Shown here in pieces: positions 1 to 6,833 of a DNA stretch of 9,133 nt. Position numbers and translations under genes: made by a program. The notes under the pieces are model-generated. The model saw only the letters and a list, made by a program, of their open reading frames with translations, searched no databases and had not been told where the DNA came from. The stretch is from contig JAFGRS010000448.1 of NCBI GenBank assembly GCA_016935045.1, positions 1 to 9,133 of the forward strand, read 5' to 3'. Positions within the stretch are counted from its first letter, which is position 1. Every line of letters starts with the position of its first letter. Origin of the DNA: Lentisphaeria bacterium. GTDB taxonomy: Bacteria; Verrucomicrobiota; Lentisphaeria; Oligosphaerales; JAFGRS01.

Positions 1-124
1 CAGTGGGCCTTACCTGAAGGGGCAGAGAGATACTCGGACCGTTGGCCTGGGCCGGCCGACTTGTCGCAGGACTGCGTGGAAGCCGTCCCACGTGTAGGCC
101 CGCCGCTGGTCCCCGGGTCCCCCG
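1..124. other. Left edge, no supported gene
   Basis: These bases follow the cysteine synthase stop on the minus strand. A short GGGGACC direct repeat and an open but unremarkable minus frame are present. There is no ribosome site with a credible start and no clear terminator hairpin. Confidence 0.4.
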
Positions 125-1078
125 TCAGTTCCGGGGGCAGGTCACGCAGTCCGTTGCCGAGCAGCCGAACAGGCCCTGATGCAGGTACCGCTCCCCGCGG
201 TCCGGGATCAGCGTCAGCACCCGACACCCGGGCTTTTCCCGCGCCAGGCGCAGGGCCACGCCGACGTTGGCGCCGGCCGAGACGCCGGCGAGGATACCGC
301 AGCGCGCCGCCAGCAGGCGAGCGCAGTCTTCGGCTTCGGCCGTGCCGATCACCGCCACGTCGTCGAGTTCATCCCGGGAACGCGCGATAATCTCGGGGAT
401 GAAGCCTTCCCCAATGCCCTGAATCCCGTGCGGACCCGCCTTGCCGCCGTTGAGGACAGACGACTCCGCCGGCTCGATGCCCACCATCCGGCACGTGGGA
501 TGCGACTCCCGGAGTCGTCGCGCCACCCCCAGAAACGTCCCCCCCGTTCCCATCCCGGCGACGAAGAAATCGAGGGCCTCCGGGACCTGGCGGGCAAGGC
601 TCGTGCCGGTGTACTGGTAATGGGCCCTGATGTTGTCCTCGTTGGCGAACTGGTTCGGCAGCCATACACGCGGCGCAAGCTCGCGCCTGAGTTCCTCGTA
701 CCGCCTCAGGGCCCCCGGCATATCCTCCTCCGCCGGCGTCAGGATCACCTCGGCGCCGAAGGCACGCATCATCTGCCGCCGCTCGATGCTCATGTGCGCC
801 GGCATGACCGCGGTGAAACGATAGCCCCTCGCCGCCGCGAGCATGCTGAAGGCAATCCCCGTGTTGCCCGTGGTGATCTCCAGGATCGTGTCACCGGGAC
901 GCAGCTCGCCGCGCTTCTCGGCTTCGGACAGCATGTACCAGGCCATCACGTCCTTGATGCTGCCACTCGGGTTGAGACAGGCCAACCCGGCATAGATCAG
1001 GGAAGGCTCCGTCTGCATCCCCGCCAGGCGAACCACAGGACACGTCCGCTTCATCAAGGCGCTGAAGTCTTCGATCAT
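125..1078 (-). CDS. cysK: Cysteine synthase-family PLP enzyme (O-acetylserine sulfhydrylase type)
   Basis: This 317-residue protein matches the fold-type II PLP cysteine synthase family from end to end, and the family usually has 300-320 residues. Likely reaction: O-acetylserine plus sulfide gives cysteine, in the cytoplasm. The PLP lysine is K42 in NPSGSIKD. The substrate loop is EITTGNTG (67-74), followed by the MPAHMSIERR stretch typical of CysK/CysM, then NQFANEDN (142-149), the phosphate-binding GTGGT (177-181), GIGEGFIP, GVSAGAN (with S267) and the C-terminal PDRGERYL. The ATG at 1078 is chosen because it follows a GGAAAGG ribosome site; the frame upstream of it offers only a TTG at 1162 and would overlap the dut stop. 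It lies 80 nt downstream of dut on the same strand. Oddities: KDV replaces the common KDR after the lysine, and the tail carries three cysteines (C306, C311, C314). CysK versus CysM, or use of another sulfur donor, cannot be decided here. Confidence 0.9.
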   Translation of the reverse strand: MIEDFSALMKRTCPVVRLAGMQTEPSLIYAGLACLNPSGSIKDVMAWYMLSEAEKRGELRPGDTILEITTGNTGIAFSMLAAARGYRFTAVMPAHMSIERRQMMRAFGAEVILTPAEEDMPGALRRYEELRRELAPRVWLPNQFANEDNIRAHYQYTGTSLARQVPEALDFFVAGMGTGGTFLGVARRLRESHPTCRMVGIEPAESSVLNGGKAGPHGIQGIGEGFIPEIIARSRDELDDVAVIGTAEAEDCARLLAARCGILAGVSAGANVGVALRLAREKPGCRVLTLIPDRGERYLHQGLFGCSATDCVTCPRN

Positions 1079-1158
1079 GGATGCCTTTCCGCTGCCTTTG
1101 CTCCCCCTCCGGAGTCCCCGCCTCTGACCTCCGGAAGCGGTCCCGCCGCCCGCCGGCC

Positions 1159-1599
1159 TCAACGCTTCCCCGTGCTGCCGAAGCCTCCTGCACCACGCCC
1201 GGTCTCGTTCAGAGATGCCGCCGGCTCGAACACCACCTCCGGCAGGCTCTGGACCACCATCTGCGCGATGCGGTCGCCGCGTTCCACGCGGAAGTCCTCT
1301 TCGCCGCCATTGAAGAGGATCACGCCGACCTCGCCCCGGTACCCCGCATCGATCGTCCCCGGAGCGTTCAGCACCGTCACGGCGTGCCTGAGCGCCAGAC
1401 CGCTGCGCGGCCGGACCTGCGCCTCGTAGCCCGGCGGCAACTCGAGGTACAGCCCCGTGGGGACCAGCCGCACGCGCCCCGGGGCCAGCAACGCATCCTC
1501 GCGGGAACGCAGGTCGAAGGCTGCGTCATCCGCGTGGGCTCGCGCCGGAGCGAGATCCTCGTCTCCCTGCCGCATCCGATACCGTATCGTCACAGCCAT
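1159..1599 (-). CDS. dut: dUTP diphosphatase (trimeric dUTPase)
   Basis: The protein hydrolyses dUTP to dUMP and pyrophosphate, which keeps uracil out of DNA and supplies dUMP for thymidylate synthesis. It has 146 residues, a normal length for trimeric dUTPase, and all five motifs are in order: motif 1 AAFDLRS (26-32), motif 2 RPRSGLAL (63-70), motif 3 GTIDAGYRGE (81-90) with catalytic D84 and base-stacking Y87, motif 4 RGDRIAQMVV (107-116), and the glycine-rich motif 5 GRGAGGFGSTG (134-144) at the mobile C-terminus. The ATG at 1599 follows an AGGGA-type ribosome site about 9 nt away. The gene starts 30 nt after the stop of the CobS-like gene and ends 80 nt before the cysteine synthase start, so all three are probably co-transcribed. 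No key residue appears to be missing, and I expect a working enzyme. Confidence 0.96.
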   Translation of the reverse strand: MAVTIRYRMRQGDEDLAPARAHADDAAFDLRSREDALLAPGRVRLVPTGLYLELPPGYEAQVRPRSGLALRHAVTVLNAPGTIDAGYRGEVGVILFNGGEEDFRVERGDRIAQMVVQSLPEVVFEPAASLNETGRGAGGFGSTGKR

Positions 1600-1629
1600 G
1601 GATCGCTTCCCTGCCCTGCCGCCGCCCGG

Positions 1630-2349
1630 TCAGCATCCACCGCCGGAGCCTGCGAAGACAACCAATGCACCCAGAAACACCACTGCCTCCACCACCCCCT
1701 CCAGCACCACGCCACCCCAGGGGCCGCCCCGGCTATCCGGACGCACCCCGAAACGCCCGAGAACGGCCGCCGCGCACCATCCCCCCGCCAGCGCCAGAAG
1801 CGCCGCCAACGCCAGGCCTGAGAGCCAACCCCCGAGCGCTACCACCAGCAGACCGGATACCCAAGGCGCCAAAACCCCACCCGAGGACGCCGAAGAGCCG
1901 CCCTCACCCCCACGCCGCAAACCGTCCCCAAGCACCGTAGCCGCTACACCATGGGCCACCATCAGCCACACACCGCGTCCCGTAGCCGAAAGAACCGCCA
2001 CGGCCAGGAGCTTCAGCAGCATCAGGCCCTGGAAAACGGCCATGCACAGGTAGGCATCCTCGACAACCGTGGCGCTGCCCCTTCCCGCCGCCTCCAGCAA
2101 CGCAGCCAGGGCCCGAACCCGCCTGCCCGAGGTCAGCCACCATTCGAGAGCAAGAACCGCCAGCGCCGCCAGGACCGTCCCCGCCCGGGGGCCCCCCAGC
2201 CAGAGGCAGAAATGCGCCAGCACCCCCAGCGTCAGACCCATCAGGGCCCCCGCCACCGGCAGCCAGGCAGCCGCCTCCGAGCCGCCGGCAGCGCCCTCCG
2301 GGCCAAACCGGGACACCCAGCCCCATGCCACATCCCAGTTCCTGCGCAT
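1630..2349 (-). CDS. CobS-like integral membrane protein lacking the acidic active-site motifs
   Basis: This is a 239-residue hydrophobic protein. Its layout follows adenosylcobinamide-GDP ribazoletransferase (CobS), the membrane enzyme that closes cobalamin synthesis: a short N-terminal segment ending in an SRF-GP equivalent of the CobS TR-PVP, a hydrophobic LPVAGALMGLTLG matching the FPLIGLLLGA region, the helix that leads to the catalytic loop, LLKLLAVAVL matching the CobS LxK segment, and a C-terminal GGPWGGVVLEGVVEAVVFL matching GGxTGDxLGAxxEL. At the place of DGLADTxDG it reads RALAALLEA, and at TGD it reads WGG, so the conserved aspartates in both motifs are gone. I infer a divergent paralogue or pseudo-enzyme; its real role is unknown. 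The start at 2349 is chosen for a GGAGGG ribosome site 5 nt upstream. An in-frame ATG at 2403 has no such site. Glycine- and serine-rich loops separate the helices. No other cobalamin gene is in the window. Confidence 0.7.
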   Translation of the reverse strand: MRRNWDVAWGWVSRFGPEGAAGGSEAAAWLPVAGALMGLTLGVLAHFCLWLGGPRAGTVLAALAVLALEWWLTSGRRVRALAALLEAAGRGSATVVEDAYLCMAVFQGLMLLKLLAVAVLSATGRGVWLMVAHGVAATVLGDGLRRGGEGGSSASSGGVLAPWVSGLLVVALGGWLSGLALAALLALAGGWCAAAVLGRFGVRPDSRGGPWGGVVLEGVVEAVVFLGALVVFAGSGGGC

Positions 2350-2387
2350 GCCGTCCCTCCGCGCGGAAAAATCGGCCGAACGGTACC

Positions 2388-2416
2388 TTGAAAGCCTGGT
2401 CATCGGATAGTAAAAT
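2388..2416 (+). promoter_or_regulatory. Sigma70-type promoter for the tRNA-Asp pair
   Basis: The -35 box TTGAAA (2388-2393) and the -10 box TAAAAT (2411-2416) are separated by exactly 17 nt. Each differs from consensus at one position. Transcription would begin near 2423, about 20 nt before the first tRNA-Asp. The A+T-rich boxes stand out against GC-rich surroundings, which fits a strong stable-RNA promoter. Confidence 0.8.
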
Positions 2417-2444
2417 AACTCTCTCGCTGGAAACGGAAAGCAGC

Positions 2445-2521
<77 letters not shown>

Positions 2522-2543
2522 GCGTTTGGTACTCTGTTTCTGT

Positions 2544-2620
<77 letters not shown>

Positions 2621-2630
2621 GAGGCCCACT

Positions 2631-3758
2631 TCACCCCGACGCCTCTTCCGGTCCTCCCGTGTTTGCCCCCGGTTCGCCGGTGTCTTCCCCTGACCGCAGT
2701 GCCTGAATGGCCCCGCCGACGTCGACCTCCGGGCAGGAGGCCCCGGCCAGGACCGCGACGGTGCGCCACCCCCGCGGCAGCCAGTCCGCCGTTGTCGTCC
2801 ACCCCTGCCCGGGCACGAAGTGAGTCACCCGGTCGCCCCGGACATCCACGGCTCCTCGAACCAGGTAGGTCGGAGCGGCTGCCGCGGCGAGACGATACAA
2901 CTGCGTCGTGTTGCTGCTGGTGGGGCTGCCCACCACCACCACCACATCGGGGCCCAGGGCGCAGACGCGGCGGGCGGCATCCTGGCGGTCCTGCGTGGCA
3001 TGGCACACGGTGTCGGCCAGGGTCACGGGCCGCCCCGTGCGCTCGCCCCAGGCACGCAGGCAGGCCCCGAGAGCCATGGTCTCGTCGTGCAGCATCGTCG
3101 TCTGGTTGACCAGCGCCACGCCTTCCCCCCCGGCCACGGGCGTTCCGAAGGACAGCCGTTCCGGATAGGACGCCCATCGCCCCGTGTCGAGACAGCGGAG
3201 CAGTCCGTCGACATGTTCGAGGGCAGGGACGAGGACCGCGTGGGGCGCGGCGGCAAGGGCTCGGGAGAGGGTGGCGCGGGTTTCGGGGTGTCCGGCTTTG
3301 CCGTGGATCAGGACGACACCGATCCTGCCGGCAAGCCCCTCGAGGAAACTCCACACGCGCCGCACGTAGCGGCAGGTCGTATCGACGACCTCGACCCGTG
3401 GGAACTCCCGGCGCAGCTTCCGTTCCAGCTCGAGGGGCACGCCGAAGGCGGGGATCACCACCGTGTCTCCGGGCGCCAGGACCTCGAAGACGGCTTCCAG
3501 GTCGTCCTCCGGGAGAATGTGCACGCCGCGGCCCTCGAAGTGTTGGTTGACCGTGTCGTTGTGGATGATGGGCCCGAGGAGGTGCAGGGTCCCCTGGCGC
3601 CGCGATTCCAGGCATTCCTGGAGACGTGTCAGGGCCGCATGGACGCCGCCGCAGAAGCCGAAACGGGAGGGAAGCAGAAGGCGGCGGCCCGAGCCGAGGG
3701 GGATCACTCCCCCCGCGGCCCTGGCCTCGCGGACGACGTTGTCGTCGAAGACGTTCAT
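2631..3758 (-). CDS. ispH: 4-hydroxy-3-methylbut-2-enyl diphosphate reductase (IspH/LytB), plant/cyanobacterial sequence type
   Basis: IspH carries out the last step of the MEP pathway, the [4Fe-4S]-dependent reduction of HMBPP to IPP and DMAPP. The protein has 375 residues. The three cluster ligands are C36 (GFCGGVHAA), C129 (VVDTTCRYV) and C252 (DTVCHATQDRQD). Substrate-site residues are seen as H66 in PIIHN, H157 and E159 in GHPET, the NQTT stretch (218-221), SSN (281-283) and S341 in GAS. The position of E. coli H74 (AHG) reads AFG with F105. As I recall, plant and cyanobacterial IspH also read PAFG there, and the HGKxxHxET block matches that subgroup too, so this marks the clade and is not damage. 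The ATG at 3758 overlaps the stop of the nth fusion as ATGA, which fixes the start and suggests translational coupling. The last ~20 residues are low-complexity. Confidence 0.93.
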   Translation of the reverse strand: MNVFDDNVVREARAAGGVIPLGSGRRLLLPSRFGFCGGVHAALTRLQECLESRRQGTLHLLGPIIHNDTVNQHFEGRGVHILPEDDLEAVFEVLAPGDTVVIPAFGVPLELERKLRREFPRVEVVDTTCRYVRRVWSFLEGLAGRIGVVLIHGKAGHPETRATLSRALAAAPHAVLVPALEHVDGLLRCLDTGRWASYPERLSFGTPVAGGEGVALVNQTTMLHDETMALGACLRAWGERTGRPVTLADTVCHATQDRQDAARRVCALGPDVVVVVGSPTSSNTTQLYRLAAAAAPTYLVRGAVDVRGDRVTHFVPGQGWTTTADWLPRGWRTVAVLAGASCPEVDVGGAIQALRSGEDTGEPGANTGGPEEASG

Positions 3759-4978
3759 GCTCGGGCCCCAGGCCGCATACCGGGCCCTCGGCGCCCCGTC
3801 GCGGACGGGGCCCCCCGTGCGTTCGGGGTGAAGGGGCGCACGGGGGTCTGCGCCCGCAGTTCCCTTCCCAGAGCGGGATGCATGGGCGCAGCGGGGATGC
3901 GGCGCAGCACCCGCGCCTCCTCGACAAGCTCCCCGAAACGGCAATCCCCGCGCAGGCAACAGGTATCGCAGCGCGGCAGGAGCGGACGGCACACCTGTCG
4001 GCCGTGCTGGACCAGATACGGGTTCAGGGCACGCCAATGGTGCCGCGGCAGGACCCGGCGCAGTTCCTGTTCCGTGGCGTCCGGTGAGGCGGTCCGCACC
4101 AGACCCCAGCGGTTGGCGATCCGGTGCACATGGGTGTCGACGCACACCGCGTCCATGCCCAAGGCAAACGAACACACCAGGTTCGCCGTCTTGCGGCCCA
4201 CGCCCGGGAGCGTCGCCAGGGTATCCGGGTCGCCCGGCACGCGCCCACCATGACGCTCCAGAAGCGCCTCGCTGACGGCGACGAGCTGCCCGGCCTTGCG
4301 GCGGTACATCCCCGCCGGATACAGGAGGGCCGCCAGCTCCATCGTCGCGGCCCCCGCCAGGTGCTCGGCAGAGGGGTACCGCGACAGGACGCGGGCGGCG
4401 GCCCCGCGCGTCACCGGCTCCTGGGTGCGCAGGGAAATCAGACAGCGCACCAGGGTCTCGAAGGGGTCGTGAAACTCCGCTGTACTGTCCGTGTACCGCT
4501 CCCCCAGCGCCGCCATCAGCCTCTCCGCACCATCCCGGACGGCGCCCGCGCGAATGCTGCCGCCCGGACGGCTGCGGAACCCCACCAGGTGCGACGGGCA
4601 GCGGCAGTCCGTGGCCCCGAAGCCGGGAACCCTTTCCGCTCCGTCCCAGCGGGCGACCAGGCCCGCCAGGCGGCATTCCTCCGCACGGAACGCACCGGGG
4701 AGCATCTGGATGTCCACGATGGTTCCGGCGGCCAGGAGCTGGTCCACGTGCCAGTGCCGCACCTCCGTGGTGCGCAGATGCCGCCCAACGCGGCCTTCGA
4801 GGCCCGAGGCCGCACTGCCCGCGTACGCATACCAGCCTCTCGGCAGAACCACGCTGCGTGGCCCGAGAACCACCGGCGTGCGGCGCGGAAGCCGGATCAG
4901 CAGCAGGTAGACCCCGCCCGTCGGTCCCCCGTCCGACGGCGGCGCCTCCGCGCGCCGCGTGCCCCGGGTTGTGCTCAT
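3755..4978 (-). CDS. nth: DUF123 (Uri/GIY-YIG-like) domain fused to endonuclease III
   Basis: This 407-residue protein has two domains. Residues ~20-135 match DUF123, a GIY-YIG-related fold: GGVYLLLI (21-28), a GWYAYAGSA core (48-56), R63/R66/H67, HWHVDQLL (75-82), AEEC (99-102) and FGATDCRCPSHL (120-131) with C125, C127 and H130. Residues ~160-350 are an endonuclease III DNA glycosylase/AP lyase: LISLRTQEPVT (archaeal-like), the helix-hairpin-helix LPGVGRKTAN with catalytic K263, VDTHVHRIAN with catalytic D281, and a [4Fe-4S] set C330-x6-C337-x2-C340-x5-C346. The enzyme should remove oxidised pyrimidines and nick the abasic site. The DUF123 activity is unproven; a strand cut or structure binding is my inference. 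A 57-residue basic, low-complexity tail follows the cluster. The ATG at 4978 overlaps the upstream stop as ATGA, with GGGAG 8 nt before it. The stop overlaps the ispH start the same way. Confidence 0.92.
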   Translation of the reverse strand: MSTTRGTRRAEAPPSDGGPTGGVYLLLIRLPRRTPVVLGPRSVVLPRGWYAYAGSAASGLEGRVGRHLRTTEVRHWHVDQLLAAGTIVDIQMLPGAFRAEECRLAGLVARWDGAERVPGFGATDCRCPSHLVGFRSRPGGSIRAGAVRDGAERLMAALGERYTDSTAEFHDPFETLVRCLISLRTQEPVTRGAAARVLSRYPSAEHLAGAATMELAALLYPAGMYRRKAGQLVAVSEALLERHGGRVPGDPDTLATLPGVGRKTANLVCSFALGMDAVCVDTHVHRIANRWGLVRTASPDATEQELRRVLPRHHWRALNPYLVQHGRQVCRPLLPRCDTCCLRGDCRFGELVEEARVLRRIPAAPMHPALGRELRAQTPVRPFTPNARGAPSATGRRGPGMRPGARA

Positions 4979-5949
4979 TCGAGAAGCTCCCGCACGGGCG
5001 CGTACAACTTGCCGTAGAAGGTCAGGATCTTGTAACCGATGTACGCCGCGATGCACAGATACACCAGCACCGGCAGGACCACCGCTGCCCGGGTCATTGC
5101 CGTCTCGGCCTCTTCGCGGCAGATGTTGGCAATGCGTTCGGCCGCCTCGTCCGTGGTCCCGGCCAGCTCCCCCGTGTGCATGAGTTCGAGGATCATGGTG
5201 TTGCGGTCGTGCGGGTGCAGCCGCTCGGCCAGGGCGGCGCTGAAGGCGCAGCCCTCCGCCTTCATGATGTCCGCCACCTCTTCGAAACGCCGCCGCAAGG
5301 TCGCATTCCGACAGCACGAAGCGGCCATGCGCACCGCGCCAATCCCCCCCAGACCCGAGCGCAGACACAGAGAAAGGGCCATGAAGAACCGGGTCGAGTC
5401 CAGTCGATACAGCACGCCCCCGAGCAGCGGTACCCGGAGGATCAGGCCGCCCAGACCCGGCAACGCCGAGAGGACCGGCGCCAGGGACTTCGCCGCCAGC
5501 AGCAGCAGCCACGGAAACGCCATGAACAACAGCGCCCGGACGGCGGCCGCCCCCACGGGAAGGTCGTCCGTGAAGATCGTGATGAGGGGAATCAGCACCG
5601 CGGCAACATGGTATACCAACGCCGGGTAGATCAGCCCGGCGATCAGGATGGAGCGCAACCGCGAGACCAGCTGGAACCAATCCCGCAGCGACTGGTACAC
5701 CGTCGCGCGCCTCCCCGTGGTCTCGCCGACATGGACGAGGTTGATTTCGAGGGAGGAAAACACCCTTGGCAGACGGGACATGGCGCCGCTGACCGTGTCG
5801 CCCTGCTTGAGCAGCGCCAGGATGTCCCGCGCCGCCGGGCCGAAGATCCCCGGCATTCGCTGCTGAAAGGCCCGCAGGGGCGGCACACCGGCTTCTTCGA
5901 GGGTGGCCACGGTGTTGTAGAACTGGACCCTGTGCTTCAATGTTCCCAC
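4975..5949 (-). CDS. Type II secretion system F (GspF/PilC)-family inner-membrane protein
   Basis: The 324-residue protein holds the two T2SF repeats of GspF/PilC platform proteins. Repeat one (about residues 5-125) contains the VGETTG counterpart of the family GExSG motif (74-79) and runs into a membrane helix at ~101-125. A second helix spans ~136-160. Repeat two (~185-305) contains HTGELAG (258-264) and ends in a third helix at ~287-309. GspF/PilC usually has about 400 residues; here most of the N-terminal leader before repeat one is absent. The start is GTG at 5949 with GGGAGG 9 nt upstream; no ATG fits. It heads an operon with the DUF123-Nth fusion and ispH, joined by ATGA overlaps. No GspE/PilB ATPase or pilin lies nearby, so its partners must be elsewhere or it acts alone. 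It could serve type IV pili or type II secretion. Confidence 0.87.
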   Translation of the reverse strand: MGTLKHRVQFYNTVATLEEAGVPPLRAFQQRMPGIFGPAARDILALLKQGDTVSGAMSRLPRVFSSLEINLVHVGETTGRRATVYQSLRDWFQLVSRLRSILIAGLIYPALVYHVAAVLIPLITIFTDDLPVGAAAVRALLFMAFPWLLLLAAKSLAPVLSALPGLGGLILRVPLLGGVLYRLDSTRFFMALSLCLRSGLGGIGAVRMAASCCRNATLRRRFEEVADIMKAEGCAFSAALAERLHPHDRNTMILELMHTGELAGTTDEAAERIANICREEAETAMTRAAVVLPVLVYLCIAAYIGYKILTFYGKLYAPVRELLE

Positions 5950-5992
5950 GCGGCGGAACCTCCCTGTGGCGGAGTCTGTCCTACGCTGGGGA

Positions 5993-6022
5993 ACTGTAGT
6001 GCGGGGGGATTGGGGAGGCCAA
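5993..6022 (-). promoter_or_regulatory. Candidate promoter for the gspF-like/nth/ispH operon
   Basis: Read on the minus strand, TTGGCC (6017-6022) and TACAGT (5993-5998) lie 18 nt apart, each matching consensus at four of six positions. The -10 box is about 44 nt before the GTG start of the gspF-like gene. The 86-nt gap between divergent genes must hold both promoters, which supports the placement, but the match itself is modest. Confidence 0.3.
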
Positions 6023-6035
6023 CGTAAGGTGCGAT

Positions 6036-6551
6036 ATGGGTACCAAGCTCAAGTCCGTCGATCCCGTCGCAGTCGCTTCGGAGGCCCTGGACCTGCTCCC
6101 GAAGGGTGCGTTCCTGACGGTGCGGTCCGGGAACCACCTCAACACCATGACCATCGGCTGGGGCACGGTGGGGGTTATCTGGTCCAGACCCGTCTTCGTG
6201 GTCGCTGTCCGCAACTCGCGCTACACCTTCCGCCTGCTCGAGCGGGCCCCCGACTTTGCCGTCAGCATCCCCCAGGAAGGCCTCTGCAAACAGGAACTCG
6301 CCTTCTGCGGCAGCCGTTCCGGCAAGGAAGTGGACAAGTTCGCCGAGTGCGGCCTGACCCCCAGGGACGCGGGCACCATTCAGAGCCCCCTCCTCGATCT
6401 GCCGGGGCTGCACTTCGCCTGCACCGTCCTGCTGCGCGCCCCCACCAGCCCGGAACTCATGTCGCCCAATCTGATGGACTTCTACGCCGGCCACGACTAC
6501 CACACCTTCTACTTCGGCGAAATCGCCGCCACCGTCCGCCAGACCGGCTGA
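6036..6551 (+). CDS. Flavin reductase-domain (FMN-binding) protein
   Basis: The 171-residue cytoplasmic protein matches the flavin reductase-like FMN-binding split-barrel family (flavoredoxin and HpaC relatives). The diagnostic region is NTMTIGWGTVGVIWSRPV (36-53), where the T-I/S-WG core lines the FMN site, followed by VAVRNSRYTFRLL (57-69), the DFAVSIP strand (73-79), a FCGSRSGKEVDKF segment (90-102) and a closing GEIAA strand near 161-165. Proteins of this kind bind FMN and pass electrons to flavin-dependent or iron partners; the actual partner here is not visible. The ATG at 6036 follows TAAGGTG 4 nt upstream. The gene is divergent from the gspF-like operon and is followed by 282 nt before the next gene, so it is probably transcribed alone. 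Confidence 0.85.
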   Translation: MGTKLKSVDPVAVASEALDLLPKGAFLTVRSGNHLNTMTIGWGTVGVIWSRPVFVVAVRNSRYTFRLLERAPDFAVSIPQEGLCKQELAFCGSRSGKEVDKFAECGLTPRDAGTIQSPLLDLPGLHFACTVLLRAPTSPELMSPNLMDFYAGHDYHTFYFGEIAATVRQTG

Positions 6552-6721
6552 GGACGAGGCGGCAGACGCCGGGATTCCGACCCCGCTTTCGGGCGTCCCA
6601 TGGACTCGGCCTACCGGCCGGGCGACCGTGGGCGTGTACCATGGGAAGAGGAACGGCAGGAAGGGCTCCCGGTGAGCCGTTCCATCTTCACTGCGGCGCT
6701 GCGGGCTCTGCGCTCCCGTCC

Positions 6722-6749
6722 TTGCAAAGGCATCGAGTGCGGCTATGAT
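6722..6749 (+). promoter_or_regulatory. Candidate sigma70 promoter for the cyclophilin gene
   Basis: TTGCAA (6722-6727) and TATGAT (6744-6749) are 16 nt apart; the -10 box differs from consensus at one position. It lies 84 nt before the ATG at 6834. The rest of the 6552-6833 gap shows only a weak GACGCC/GGCGTC pair (6565-6570 and 6592-6597) just after the flavin reductase stop, too poor to call a terminator. Confidence 0.55.
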
Positions 6750-6833
6750 GGAGGCCTTGTCGATACAGGCACGATGCTCCCTGGCCGTATGTCGCGCCCC
6801 GGAGCAGAACCCAGGATTCGGAGAACGGATACC

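Noticed and set aside
1..96. Minus-strand frame open to the left edge from a GTG near 77
   Set aside because: No ribosome site and no recognisable sequence; too little is visible to call a gene.
1079..1162. Upstream extension of the cysteine synthase to a TTG
   Set aside because: It overlaps the dut stop, has no family counterpart, and a good ribosome site sits before the ATG at 1078.
179..1429. Long plus-strand open frame opposite cysteine synthase and dut
   Set aside because: High GC keeps antisense frames open; its product is rich in R, P, H and A and matches no family, while the minus strand has complete motif sets.
2621..2645. GAGGC/GCCTC pair after the second tRNA as a terminator
   Set aside because: Only 5 bp with a 15-nt loop, no T run, and it extends into the ispH coding end.
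6600..6833. In-frame N-terminal extension of the cyclophilin from an upstream ATG
   Set aside because: It would bury a clean signal peptide starting at 6834, lacks a good ribosome site and would place a promoter-like element inside coding sequence.
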